Positions 34,127 through 42,710 of a stretch of 64,000 nt of DNA are shown in pieces; the first letter of the stretch is position 1, and each line of letters begins with the position of its first letter. The notes beneath the pieces were generated by a model. It made no database searches. It was given only the letters and a program-made list of their open reading frames with translations, and was not told the DNA's origin. The position numbers and the translations under genes are program-made. Source of the DNA: Aldehydirespirator sp028819505 (GTDB lineage Bacteria; Actinomycetota; Acidimicrobiia; Acidimicrobiales; Aldehydirespiratoraceae); NCBI GenBank assembly GCA_965207755.1, contig OZ242297.1:620001-684000 (forward strand), given 5' to 3'.

Positions 34127-35497
34127 TTAGGAGAAGCCGAACACCGGCGGGAAGACGACCACCACCGCCGACAGCCATACCGCGTAGACGGGCGCGTAGG
34201 CGGTCTGCCAGCGCTCGAGGGCCGCGAACGGGCGACGGCCCCGCCAGAAGCCGAGGTAGAGCCAGGCCGACCAGGCCAGGTTCGCCAGCAGCACCAGGTT
34301 CTCGCCGAGAGCGGCGATCCGGTTGGGGGTGGCGCCGAAGTCGGACAGCCGTCCCACGATGGCGCCCAGCACCAGGAGGTCGACCAGCAGGGCGGCTGTC
34401 ACCAGCAGCAGCTGCAGCAGGTCGAACAGGCCGCGGGGGGCGTTCGGGTCTCGGGCGGCCACCGAGTAGATGACCAGCGCCAGCACCAGGGCCAGCAGCA
34501 CGTCGAAGAAGATCAGCACGCCCCGGCCGACGTCGATCCCTCGCCCGGTGAGGGCTACGGCCAGCAGGAACGAGGCCAGCATGGCGGTGAACAGCGGCGT
34601 GAACAGCCTGGTGAGCACGGGCGCGATCCGCTCCAGCACCCCCTGTCTCGACTCGGCCAGCCAGGCGGCCACGACCGCTGCGCCGGCTGCTCCGCACGGC
34701 AGCATCCAGAGGCCGATGAACTCGCCGGTGTCGATCCCGATGGCGGAGAAGATCCCGGTGGTGGAGCCGGCCAGCACTCCGCCGCCGAGCGCGATCAGAC
34801 CGAAGTGGACGACCCACTCGCCGGTGAAGCGCACGAAGTCCATGCGCTTGGCATGGGACCGCCAGTCGCCGCCGGCGTGAGCCAGCCCGACGGCCAGCCA
34901 CAACAGGATGGGCAGGTGCAGCGCGGCCAGCACCTCGGTGTCGGACGTGTCCCGCCCCCCGTCGTAGGGGTAGGCGTTGATGAACATCGCGCCCGCGGCG
35001 AACACCGCTGCCAGCAGGGCCAGGGTCAGTGGGCCGAGCCGGCGTTTCCAGGCGAGGTAGCCGGCCAGGAAGGGCAGCACCAGCAGGGCGGCGTTGCGGG
35101 CGTAGAACTCGCCGTCGTAGTCGAGTTGCACGCCGAAGATCTCAGGTGCCTTGATGGCGGCTGCCGCCCCGCACGCCAGCGCGCCCATCACCGCGAACTC
35201 CCGGCGGGCGTCGGGACTCGCGGCGTCCGGCGCCAGTCCCAGCTTCTGCCAGAGTCCTCCTGGCTCTGCCGTCGCAGTGTCCGCCTGCCCGTCGGGTTCG
35301 GACTCGACGGTGCGTTCGAGGGTTGCCAGCGCCGCATCGAGCGTCCCGGTTCGCTTGGCCGCGATCAGGAAGGCCTCGTCGGGTTCCAGCCCCGCGTCCG
35401 CCAGCCCGCTCAGGTGCTCCCGCAGCAGGCGTTCGATCTGGTCCTCGCCGGTCCTGTCGCGCCATTCGCCGATGAGGGCTTCGAGTCGGTCGTCGAT
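34127..35497 (-). CDS. Multi-pass membrane protein without normal start
   Basis: Up to 456 codons. The C-terminal 350 residues (from ATG 35191) contain about ten hydrophobic helices with short loops. Before that the same frame runs upstream with coding character: DDRLEALIGEWRDRTGEDQI, then EHLSGLADAGLEPDEAFLIA, a soluble helical head typical of membrane proteins of this kind. It ends at a TAG (35509-35507) with no ATG, GTG or TTG between; the best-placed codon is ATC 35497. Either a rare start codon is used, the 5' end was mutated, or the head is not made and ATG 35191 (or GTG 35194) is used. Function unknown. Confidence 0.6.
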   Translation of the reverse strand: MDDRLEALIGEWRDRTGEDQIERLLREHLSGLADAGLEPDEAFLIAAKRTGTLDAALATLERTVESEPDGQADTATAEPGGLWQKLGLAPDAASPDARREFAVMGALACGAAAAIKAPEIFGVQLDYDGEFYARNAALLVLPFLAGYLAWKRRLGPLTLALLAAVFAAGAMFINAYPYDGGRDTSDTEVLAALHLPILLWLAVGLAHAGGDWRSHAKRMDFVRFTGEWVVHFGLIALGGGVLAGSTTGIFSAIGIDTGEFIGLWMLPCGAAGAAVVAAWLAESRQGVLERIAPVLTRLFTPLFTAMLASFLLAVALTGRGIDVGRGVLIFFDVLLALVLALVIYSVAARDPNAPRGLFDLLQLLLVTAALLVDLLVLGAIVGRLSDFGATPNRIAALGENLVLLANLAWSAWLYLGFWRGRRPFAALERWQTAYAPVYAVWLSAVVVVFPPVFGFS

Positions 35498-35568
35498 GCC
35501 GGCAAGCTAGCCGCCGCCTTGCAGCCTCCGGTCGGGCCGGGCCCCGCGCCGTGGTGTTGAATGGGGCC

Positions 35569-36009
35569 ATGGACCAGTTCATGCAGGCGGCCGTGGACGA
35601 GGCTATGCAGGGCCGGGCCACCGGCGGCATCCCGATCGGGGCGGTGCTGGTACACGACGGCGAGATCATCGGCCGGGGCCACAACCGCCGGGTGCAGATG
35701 GGCTCGGCCATCCGCCACGGCGAGACCGACGCCCTGGAGAACGCCGGCCGGCTCCCGGCGAGCGTCTACCGCGACTCGGTGATGTACACGACGCTCTCGC
35801 CGTGCTCGATGTGCTCCGGGGCGATCCTGCTCTACGGCATCGGCGAGGTGGTCGTGGGCGAGAACCGGACCTTCATGGGGGAGGAGGCCCTGCTGGCCGA
35901 GCGGGGCGTGTCGGTGACGGTGCTGGACGACGAGACGTGCGTGGCCATGATGCGGGACTTCATCGCGGCCGAGCCCGACCTCTGGAACGAGGACATCGGC
36001 GAGGAGTAG
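35569..36009 (+). CDS. Cytosine deaminase (yeast Fcy1-like)
   Basis: 146 residues. Zinc-dependent deaminase fold with HGETDALENAGRL (zinc His and proton-shuttle Glu) near residue 50 and LSPCSMCSGAILLYGI (zinc Cys pair) near 78. The LENAGR motif, GIGEVVVGENRTFMGEE and the ending MRDFIAAEPDLWNEDIGEE follow the yeast cytosine deaminase pattern rather than TadA or CDA. It converts cytosine to uracil for pyrimidine salvage in the cytoplasm. ATG 35569 is chosen over GTG 35551/35554 because family similarity starts there. Confidence 0.87.
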   Translation: MDQFMQAAVDEAMQGRATGGIPIGAVLVHDGEIIGRGHNRRVQMGSAIRHGETDALENAGRLPASVYRDSVMYTTLSPCSMCSGAILLYGIGEVVVGENRTFMGEEALLAERGVSVTVLDDETCVAMMRDFIAAEPDLWNEDIGEE

Positions 36010-36133
36010 CCCGCTACAGCGCGAAGGCGCGGGCCTTCAGGCAGGTTCGGGCTGCGTCCGCTGCGCGAATCTCCATGCCCCCACCACGGTGCGCTGCGGG
36101 CGGGCTGCGTCGGCCCAGAACGCAACAGCCGAG

Positions 36134-36162
36134 TTGACTAACAGATATTCTGCTGTTATAAC
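36134..36162 (+). promoter_or_regulatory. Promoter with inverted repeat in the spacer
   Basis: TTGACT (36134-36139), 17-nt spacer, TATAAC (36157-36162). The spacer starts with AACAG and ends in CTGTT, an inverted repeat that could bind a repressor. The surrounding 36120-36240 is AT-rich compared with the rest. The gap 36009-36323 holds no other feature seen. Confidence 0.6.
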
Positions 36163-36322
36163 GAATGTATGGCTTCGTCATGATGCACTCATGACAAATT
36201 CTGTAACTACCTTCGATAGCCCCCAATATCACTCAGAGTGCCGGCGAAGCCCCAGTTGCCGCATCGTGCGGGAATCGTCCGCCCGGCCCTCGGCTGGCCT
36301 GTACCTAGGAGTCTCGTTGATC

Positions 36323-37048
36323 ATGTCCGCCCGTGAACACATCGCTTCAGAGCGTCCGGAAGGCGAATCCGCGCCAGATCCTGCCCCTGCCGTCGCTGGG
36401 TTCCCGGATGCGAGGGCCGGAGCGCCGGCCACCCGGCGCAGGGCGTCCGGCTGGGAGGCTTCCGGCATCGCATGCCTCCTGCTGATCGGCGTCAGCGCTG
36501 TCGCTCTGCTGCTGCTGCTGGTGATCCTCCCTGTCTGGGACGCCGTGCAGGCGGGGGACAGCGCGTCGGAGACCTACAGCGAGCTTCGTGCCATGAGCTA
36601 CGAAGCGGGCTGGAGGATCGATAGTGAGATCTACTCGGTCCAGGCGAGCCTGGACGGCGACCTGTCTGCTCTCGATTCCGGGCTGTGGTCGGTGGGCCTC
36701 GATCTTGGCTCGCTCGCCTACGACGTCGCCCCCGAGTCCCGTCCCAGCGTGCAGGCGTTGGAAGCTGCCGTGGAGGCCCGCCGAGACGAGCTCCGCCAAT
36801 TCCGACGCTCGGCCGACACCCGGTTCGACCAGTTCAGGGACAGCGTGGAGGCGAGGCTCGAGGGGATCGAGGGAGCGGCCGACGCTGCGCTGGATGACCA
36901 TTGGGACGATTCGGGCCGGCGGTCCTCCCGTAACGGGTGGGTCATCATAGGGTGGTGGGGGGCTCTGGTCGCGGTCGTCCTGGGGCTCGCGGTGGTCGAA
37001 CTGTGGGCGTGCCGGAGTGACCGTCGCGCCCCTTGCCCAGCCAACTGA
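36323..37048 (+). CDS. Membrane protein with coiled extracytoplasmic domain
   Basis: 241 residues. Helix 1 (ASGIACLLLIGVSAVALLLL, about residues 45-70) and helix 2 near the C-terminus (VIIGWWGALVAVVLGLAVVE) flank an all-helical, Glu/Arg-rich region of about 125 residues that should lie outside or form a coiled coil. No family recognised. ATG 36323 follows AGGAG by 12 nt; an in-frame ATG 36191 just after the promoter at 36134 would add 44 polar residues and is also possible. The next gene starts a few bases to 79 nt after its stop. Confidence 0.6.
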   Translation: MSAREHIASERPEGESAPDPAPAVAGFPDARAGAPATRRRASGWEASGIACLLLIGVSAVALLLLLVILPVWDAVQAGDSASETYSELRAMSYEAGWRIDSEIYSVQASLDGDLSALDSGLWSVGLDLGSLAYDVAPESRPSVQALEAAVEARRDELRQFRRSADTRFDQFRDSVEARLEGIEGAADAALDDHWDDSGRRSSRNGWVIIGWWGALVAVVLGLAVVELWACRSDRRAPCPAN

Positions 37049-37126
37049 AAGGATGTGATCACGATGTGGCGCTCCCGCCAAGAGCCGTCGTCGTCGAGCC
37101 GGCGGCGGACATCGGATAGGAGGATC

Positions 37127-37552
37127 ATGGACACGCAGGAGCAGGAAGCCGTGGCCGCGGCACGGGACGGGTTGGCTCGGGTGATAGCCGAAGGCAGCCA
37201 TACCGACCGCTCCCGCGCCATCGAGGCGATTCAGGCAATTGACCGCGGCTGGCAGGACGACCGCAAGCAGTACTCGGTTACACACCGGCTGGCAAGGGTG
37301 TACGACGCCCGGTTCGCGCTGTTGGGCTCATTCAGAGAGGACACGGACGAGCTGCCTGCCGAGGCCTCGACAACGATGCAGGTATCGTTGTACGCCATCG
37401 ACCATCTGGCCGGCGTCTTGCTGGCCCGCTTGGCCGCCGTGGGGGTGGCCATATACCCCACGATGGACGCGCCGTCCGGCGAGCTGCTCGAACTGCCCAG
37501 GGCCGAGAAGGACGCGTTGCTCGACGTGGTCGATCAACACCGCCCTGACTGA
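37127..37552 (+). CDS. Hypothetical soluble helical protein
   Basis: About 141 residues from ATG 37127 (MDTQEQEAVAAARDGLARVI), with AGGAGG directly upstream at slightly short spacing. In-frame GTG 37055 and ATG 37064 would add 21-24 Ser/Arg-rich residues and lie closer to the preceding stop. The protein is helical, with DRGWQDDRKQYSVTHRLARV and a middle DHLAGVLLARLAAVGVAIYP. It is unknown but probably co-transcribed with the membrane protein at 36323. Confidence 0.55.
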   Translation: MDTQEQEAVAAARDGLARVIAEGSHTDRSRAIEAIQAIDRGWQDDRKQYSVTHRLARVYDARFALLGSFREDTDELPAEASTTMQVSLYAIDHLAGVLLARLAAVGVAIYPTMDAPSGELLELPRAEKDALLDVVDQHRPD

Positions 37553-37789
37553 CTCCGGCTCCGCCTTCACGGATCCGGGTTCTCCCTGTCGCCGTTCGTG
37601 GGGCGCAACGACTCCGCGGAGGACTTGGTCTCGTCGTCGATGCGACGGGATCTGCGGCTTCCCCGCTGCGACTCCGACGTCATCGTCGGGCGGCACCGGA
37701 GTTGGCACCTGAGCAGGTCCGCAGCAACCATGTAATCCAATTCGGCAGTGTTCTATGGTGATCAGATCATGCTTGTCATACCCCTTCAC

Positions 37790-37795
37790 TAATGT
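37790..37795 (+). promoter_or_regulatory. Putative -10 box for DUF222-HNH gene
   Basis: TAATGT, 6 nt before ATG 37802; leaderless start likely. Confidence 0.4.
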
Positions 37796-37801
37796 TCGGG
37801 T

Positions 37802-38995
37802 ATGGAAGTTGTGATCGATCCGGGCGGAGCGCACAGCGCCGCGGTGGACCTCGAGGCCGACGTGGGCGAGCTCAGCGACGCCGAGCTCGTCGAGGAGTTG
37901 GGCCGGGTGGGGGTCCTGCGCGCTCAGGCCGAGGCCCGGCTCGCAGACGTCGCCGCGGAGATCGCCCGACGCGACGGCGGGCGGGCCGCCGGCGAGACGA
38001 TGCGCTACAAGCTGCACGTCTCCGCCCGGCAGGCCAACGCCGAGGTCGCCCTCGCGGAGTCGCTTCGCGAGCACCCGGCCACAGCGGCGGCGTGGCGGGC
38101 CGGGCGGATCACCGCGGGCCACGCCCGGGTGATAGCGCGTGTGGCGTCTGATCCCGAGCACTGCGACGAGGCGGCGCTGCTGGCGATGGCATGCGATCAT
38201 CCCGTGGACGTGTTCTCGCGCATGACGCGCCGCTGGATGAGAGCCGAGCGGTCCGCGGACGAGCGCAGGCGCCAGCGCGAGGACCGCCGGGCGTCGCTGG
38301 TGCAGGACCCCGACGGGTCGTGGCGGCTGTCGGCATGCTTCGACGCCGACGTCGGCAAGAGTGTCAGCCTGGCGTTCAACGCGATGCTGCGCCGGTTCCG
38401 CAACGACCCGCCCCCGCCGGCGACGATCTACGACGGCGAACGCTCCGGCGCGCATCTGCGCGCCGACGCCCTGGCCAGCCTCATCACCGGCCAGGCGCCC
38501 TGCGAACGCCCAGACACGATGCTGCTGGTAATCGCCGACTACGACATCTGCGCGCGGCAGCTTCGCGGCTTGCGCTACGACGACGGACAGCCCGTGGCCG
38601 CGGACCAGATCGCGCGCGTCTGCGCCGACGCTCGGATCCTGCCTGCGGTCTTCAGCGCCGACGGCGACCCGCTGTGGCTCGGCAGGGCCGCACGCCGAGC
38701 CAGCCTCGGCCAGCGCATCGTGCTGGCAGCCCGCGACGGCGGCTGCGTCAACTGCGCCGCCCCCGCCGACGCCGCCGAGCCCCACCACATCAGATGGCAC
38801 AGCCGGGGCGGACCCACCGACATCGACAACCTCGCCCTGCTGTGCGACCGCTGCCACCACCTCATCCACGACGACGACTGGCACCTCCGCCCCCACAGGC
38901 ACAACCGGCAACACCTGCGACCTCCCGACACCCCGCCGCCGGTCGCCCGGCCCGCAGCCACCCCGACCCAGCGCAACCCCATCCTCACAACCTGA
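37802..38995 (+). CDS. DUF222-HNH endonuclease (13E12-repeat type)
   Basis: 397 residues. The helical DUF222 part (about 10-290) is followed by an HNH nuclease domain: CVNCAAPADAAEPHHIRWHS and GGPTDIDNLALLCDRCHHL, with the two Cys pairs and the HH catalytic pair. These multi-copy proteins are typical of Actinomycetota and are linked with mobile or repeated DNA; no settled role. Ends in a Pro-rich tail. It marks the left edge of the accessory island with decayed modules. Confidence 0.85.
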   Translation: MEVVIDPGGAHSAAVDLEADVGELSDAELVEELGRVGVLRAQAEARLADVAAEIARRDGGRAAGETMRYKLHVSARQANAEVALAESLREHPATAAAWRAGRITAGHARVIARVASDPEHCDEAALLAMACDHPVDVFSRMTRRWMRAERSADERRRQREDRRASLVQDPDGSWRLSACFDADVGKSVSLAFNAMLRRFRNDPPPPATIYDGERSGAHLRADALASLITGQAPCERPDTMLLVIADYDICARQLRGLRYDDGQPVAADQIARVCADARILPAVFSADGDPLWLGRAARRASLGQRIVLAARDGGCVNCAAPADAAEPHHIRWHSRGGPTDIDNLALLCDRCHHLIHDDDWHLRPHRHNRQHLRPPDTPPPVARPAATPTQRNPILTT

Positions 38996-39019
38996 GGCGT
39001 GGTCCTGCGTCTATTGTGG

Positions 39020-39334
39020 TCCCAGCCGTGAACAGCAAGAGATCGGAGTGGCATTCTGGGCGTAACGGGGAGCCACCGGACGGTTCCCGTGCTCGTGAGG
39101 TCCTTGCACTCGCCTCTGGCCGATGTGTGGCTGACAAGCCTGTGCATGGCGTGCTTGGCGGCCGCGGATGGGTGGTGGACGGAAGCCTCGGAGGTCAAGG
39201 CTACGAACACGGCGTAGTTGCGCCGTCGAGATGGCGCGCCGCAGCCGGGGCTTGCGAGGTCGGCCTCGTCCCGTAGGCACGAGGTGTCGAGCGGCATCGA
39301 GGAGACCCTCAGGGCTGAGTTCAGCCGAGGCCAC
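39020..39334 (-). pseudogene. HEPN-type gene remnant, two frameshifts
   Basis: Start reads VASAELSPEGLLDAARHLVP and PRKPRLRRAISTA; then one extra base (near 39210) moves the frame to NYAVFVALTSEASVHHPSAA, HAMHRLVSHTSARGECKDL and GTVRWLP; a second shift leads to RPECHSDLLLF. The intact-looking relative at 44039-44353 reads VSTAYYAAFTALT at the same place. Fold and the [ST]-A-Y-Y pattern suggest a HEPN nuclease of a toxin-antitoxin pair. Directly upstream (39335-39400) is the tail of its partner gene (SFKPPETA). Most of 38995-39495 is this remnant. Confidence 0.55.
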
Positions 39335-39423
39335 CGCGGTCTCAGGCGGCTTGAAGCTGGCCCCAGCCCGCTAGTCGCAGCGGACGCGGGCTGGGGAGAT
39401 AGGGCATCGGCGGAAACACTTGA

Positions 39424-39438
39424 CAATGTGTTACATTG
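39424..39438. promoter_or_regulatory. Palindrome upstream of aspartic protease gene
   Basis: CAATGT-GTT-ACATTG, perfect 6-bp arms, just after TTGACA (39420-39425). It is 57 nt before ATG 39495 and likely an operator or part of a promoter. Confidence 0.45.
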
Positions 39439-39494
39439 CTTGTCGGGGTTCTTCGGCTGCGAGGAACGGACCGAACCTGTGGGAGGTACACGTC

Positions 39495-39851
39495 ATGGGA
39501 ACATTCGAATTGTCGGTGCGGGTTGCCGGCCCGAACAGCGAGCGATCAGCGACCATCGCGGCCACGGTGGACACGGGCGCCTTCTACAGCATGGTCCCGG
39601 CGCGCCTGTTGCGCGAGATCGGCGTCGAGCGGTCGGACAAGCGCCGGATGCGGCTGGCCGACGGGAGGGTCGTGGATGCCGACATCGGCGAGGCTCGGGT
39701 GACCGTCGACGGTCGCAGCGTGACGACTCAGGTGGTCTTCGGCGAGGACGGCGCCCCGGCCCTGCTCGGTGTCTACACGCTTGAGGGCCTCGCCCTGGCG
39801 GTCGACCCCGTAGACCAGCGCCTGATCCCCCGAGACCTCCTCCCGTTGTGA
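39495..39851 (+). CDS. Retropepsin-like aspartic protease (clan AA)
   Basis: 118 residues. VDTGAFYSMVPARLLREIG near residue 18 carries the DTG active-site motif, followed by DGRVVDADIGEARVTVDG and ALLGVYTLEGLALAVDP, the second half of the pepsin-like hairpin fold. One domain with one DTG means it must work as a dimer, as retroviral proteases do. Bacterial members of this size are poorly known and often sit in variable regions. GGGAGG 8 nt before ATG 39495 supports the start. Surrounded by decayed genes, yet itself intact. Confidence 0.75.
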   Translation: MGTFELSVRVAGPNSERSATIAATVDTGAFYSMVPARLLREIGVERSDKRRMRLADGRVVDADIGEARVTVDGRSVTTQVVFGEDGAPALLGVYTLEGLALAVDPVDQRLIPRDLLPL

Positions 39852-39909
39852 GACTTCAGGAACACCCCAGAACGTGGGAGGGGGCAGCGTTCGTCGGGCA
39901 TTGTGGGGC

Positions 39910-40089
39910 GTGGATGTGAAGACGCTGAACCGTCCGGTGTACTCCCTTGCTGACGCTGCGGAGATTCTGCGGATGAGCCCCGGCACGCTCGCGTGGTGGC
40001 TCGACGGCGGCGAGCGCGGGCGGCGCGGGCCGACGTCTTGGACGTCCCGCCGTATGTGGCATCAGCACGTCGGCGATCTAGAGCCGTGA
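39910..40089 (+). pseudogene. DUF433/antitoxin-like N-terminal fragment
   Basis: From GTG 39910: VKTLNRPVYSLADAAEILRM, then a helix-turn-helix-like SPGTLAWWLDGGERG, stopping at 40089. Longer proteins of the DUF433 group start this way and go on for another 100-150 residues; here the frame ends early in Trp/Arg-rich residues. A truncated antitoxin or regulator gene is most likely. Confidence 0.4.
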
Positions 40090-40348
40090 CCGCCTCGGGT
40101 TTCGTGCACGAGTACTCGTGGTCGTAGTCGGCCAGACCTCGCTGCACGTACAACGATTCGAAGAGGCGTGCGAACAGCAAGAGGTCGGCGTGGCACTCTG
40201 GGTGCCCAGGGAGCCACCGGACGGTCCCCTTGCCAGTGAGATCCGCGGTCTCAGGCTGCTTGAAGCGGGCCCGAGCGTCGCCGCCCTCCGAGCGCAGCAC
40301 AGCGTTGAGTTGTTGCAGGCCCTGTCTCGCCGCCTCCACGATGTCCAT
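40090..40348 (-). pseudogene. Fused remnant of HEPN partner and HEPN C-terminus
   Basis: ATG 40348 starts MDIVEAARQGLQQLNAVLRS, the same N-terminus as the partner gene at 44360-44674 (ALKGLQALNTALRSEGDAAR). After KQPETAD it runs straight into TGKGTVRWLPGHPECHADLL and FARLFESLYVQRGLADYDHE, which is the C-terminal half of the HEPN gene (compare 39020-39334). The HEPN N-terminal half is missing, so an internal deletion joined the two genes in frame. DNA similarity between 39030-39140 and 40160-40260 is easy to see by eye. Confidence 0.5.
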
Positions 40349-40547
40349 CCTGGAGCGTTACACCGAACAGCTCGGCAGGAATTCGCAGGGGACGGCCCGC
40401 GAGGTGGCAGGGTTGCTCGGAATACGAGCACCTGTGGTACGCGACTCTACACTTCGATCTTGTCGCCTACTGCGGCCAGAGTCGCCTTGGGCCGTTAGGT
40501 GCCGCGCAAATAGGCGGACGAATCCGGCCTATACGGGGCGCGGCCTT

Positions 40548-40585
40548 GGCCCGAGCGGCCCGTGAGCGCAAGCGAACAAGAGCGG
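40548..40585. repeat. Dispersed ~37-bp repeat, copy 3
   Basis: Same core as at 31421 and 31465, about 9 kb away, here between decayed genes. The stretch 40350-40650 shows nothing else. Confidence 0.75.
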
Positions 40586-40652
40586 GAATGGCCACCCCGA
40601 GGCGCGAGGCGCTGTCACCCATTTGCGCGCCGTTAGGCGCGGGTGGCGGCGC

Positions 40653-41469
40653 TCAGGCTCCGAGAAGCGCAGCCGGGATGACTGCGATGCCGTCGCGCTG
40701 GCGGTAGGCCTCGGGACCGGTGGTGATCACGGCCGCGTCCAGCAGGCCGGGACCGGCTCGATCAGCGAGCCAGCGCAGGTGTGCGACGTCGCGGTCGCCG
40801 ATGGCCGCGGAGAGCTTGACCTCCAGCGCCAGGATGCGCCCGTCGGCGCGCTCGACGACGAGGTCGACCTCGTGTTCGCCGCCGTGGGTGCGCAGATGGA
40901 AGACCCGAGCTTCGCAGGCTTGGGCGTAGACCCGCACCGACAGGGTGACGAGGGACTCGAACAGGGCGCCCAACAGCGTTCCCTCCCGGGTCGTGCCCCA
41001 GCCACCGTCGCTGCCTTCCAGGAGGGATTCGGCGGTGACGCCGAGGAGTCTCGCCGCGATGGCGGGGTCGGTCATCTGGTGCACCGGCGCCGAAGCGAGG
41101 CGGCGCAGGCGGTTGCGGGTCGGCAGCCAGGCCGGGACCTCCTCGATCATCCAGAGCCCTTCGAGTGCGGTGCGGTAGGGGATGGTGGTGCTCTTGGCGG
41201 GCTTGTCGGACTCGCCCGGCGAAGCGGCGTCGCGGATGGTCTCGAACGACGCTGAGGTCGAGGTGGCTGCGGCATGGGCGGTCATCCAGCGGCGCAGGGC
41301 GTCGCGGTTGCGGACGGTGCGGCCGAGTTCTTGGACGTCGTGCTCCACTATCCGGTCGATGTATCCGTCGAGGTGGGCGCGCCGGGTCCTGCCGGAGCGG
41401 CGGCGTATCCCGGGGAACCCGGAGCGGACTATCTCTTCGGCGTAGTCGCCGACCCTGGCCGTGGTGGCG
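40653..41469 (-). pseudogene. AAA/DUF4143 ATPase, 5' half missing
   Basis: The open frame from 41469 reads VGDYAEEIVRSGFPGIRRRS, then HLDGYIDRIVEHDVQELG and the DUF4143 domain with a restriction-nuclease-like end (GGEHEVDLVVERADGRILAL, then EVKLSA). Whole proteins carry an AAA ATPase of about 180 residues first; here that is replaced by an IS30 fragment on the other strand at about 41470. GTG starts inside the frame (41348) could yield a 231-residue stub. The restriction-like motif D-x(n)-E-V-K is kept. Confidence 0.65.
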
Positions 41470-41650
41470 CCCCACCAACGAGCAGACCAACGGCCTGCTG
41501 AGACGCTGGCTGCCCAAGAGCACCGACCTCAACATCGGCGCGGCACGCCTCGCCGTCATCGAGGACAACCTCAACATGATGCCCCGCAAGCTCCACGACT
41601 GGAACTCACCCCACAGCGCATATACTGCCCTCACTTGCAACCACCGCTAG
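41470..41650 (+). mobile_element. IS30-family transposase 3' fragment
   Basis: The frame PTNEQTNGLLRRWLPKSTDL, then NLNMMPRKLHDWNSPHSAY and a TAG at 41648-41650 is the C-terminus of an IS30 transposase (catalytic Glu in the NEQTNG motif region). The left side joins directly to the DUF4143 gene; no whole element remains. Confidence 0.75.
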
Positions 41651-41813
41651 AGATTGCCCACCTACCCGCGCTCGCTCCTAGTTGTCAGTTCGCGTGAGGT
41701 TGTCGGCGCGTGATGCGGGCGGGCTACCGGCGGCGGTGTGGTGTCGGTGAGAGCCACGAGCCGGAGACTCTACACGTCGACCTGAGCTTCCCCCCGTTTC
41801 TTGGAGTGTTGGT

Positions 41814-42710
41814 TTATGCGGTTTGGGCGTTCTCGTGGTCGTTGGGGCTGGTCATGTTGTTGGCGGAGTGTAGGCGCAGGGGGTTGTACCAGGTGTCGAT
41901 CCAGGCGGCGATGTCTCGCCGTGCCTGGTCCCGGGTGGCCCAGCGCCGCCGGCAGATGAGCTCTTGTTGCAGGGTGGAGAAGAACGACTCGGCGGCGGCG
42001 TTGTCGAGCGCTGAGCCGGTGCGTCCCATGGACTGGGTCACCCCGAGGCGCCGGCAGGCTTCGGCGAAGTGCCCCGATGTGTATTGGGATCCGCGGTCGG
42101 TGTGGAAGATCACGCCGGCGACGGCGCCGCCTCTGGTGGCGGCGGCCATGTGCAGCGCGGCCTCGGCGAGTTCGGCGGTGGGATAGCGCTCTGAGGTCGC
42201 GAAGCCCAGCATGCGGCGGCTGAAGAGGTCCTCGACGGAGGCGAGGTACACCGGGCCCTGGTCGGTGTCGGCCTGTTTGAAGTCGCCGCACCACTTCTGG
42301 TTCGGCGCCTCGGCGGTGAAGTCGCGCTGAATCAGGTCAGGCGCCGGCGCGGCGGCCGCATCGGGGCGTGTCAGGCCGCGTCTGCGGCGGCGGGGGCGGG
42401 CGTTGAGCCCCAGCCGGGTCATGGAGGCCTCCACCGACTTCTTCGAGACCGCCAGGCCGTCGCGGCGCAACTGGGCGCGCACCCGCGGCGAGCCGTATGT
42501 GCCCCCCGAGGCCTCGAAGGCCTCGGCGACCGCGGCGTCGAGGCGCCCGCGGCGCCGCTGTGTGGCCGACGGCGGCCGGCTGCGCCGCTCATAGAACGTC
42601 GACGCAGCCACCCCCAGCGCGCGGCAGGCGACCGTGTGAGGCACACCGAAGTCGGTCCTTTGGGCTGCGATGTGCTCGACCAGGCTCACCGCGTCGCCTC
42701 CTTGACCCAA
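41814..42710 (-). CDS. IS3 transposase OrfB (DDE integrase)
   Basis: 298 residues if begun at TTG 42710, or from GTG at about 42689 (MSLVEHIAAQRTDFGVP). The HTH_21 segment and integrase core carry the DDE residues: KWCGDFKQADTDQG, FHTDRGSQYTSGHF and DNAAAESFFSTLQQEL. It overlaps orfA by 25 nt in another frame, so production as an OrfAB fusion by ribosomal frameshift is expected, as in IS3. Full length and apparently intact. Confidence 0.92.
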   Translation of the reverse strand: MGQGGDAVSLVEHIAAQRTDFGVPHTVACRALGVAASTFYERRSRPPSATQRRRGRLDAAVAEAFEASGGTYGSPRVRAQLRRDGLAVSKKSVEASMTRLGLNARPRRRRRGLTRPDAAAAPAPDLIQRDFTAEAPNQKWCGDFKQADTDQGPVYLASVEDLFSRRMLGFATSERYPTAELAEAALHMAAATRGGAVAGVIFHTDRGSQYTSGHFAEACRRLGVTQSMGRTGSALDNAAAESFFSTLQQELICRRRWATRDQARRDIAAWIDTWYNPLRLHSANNMTSPNDHENAQTA

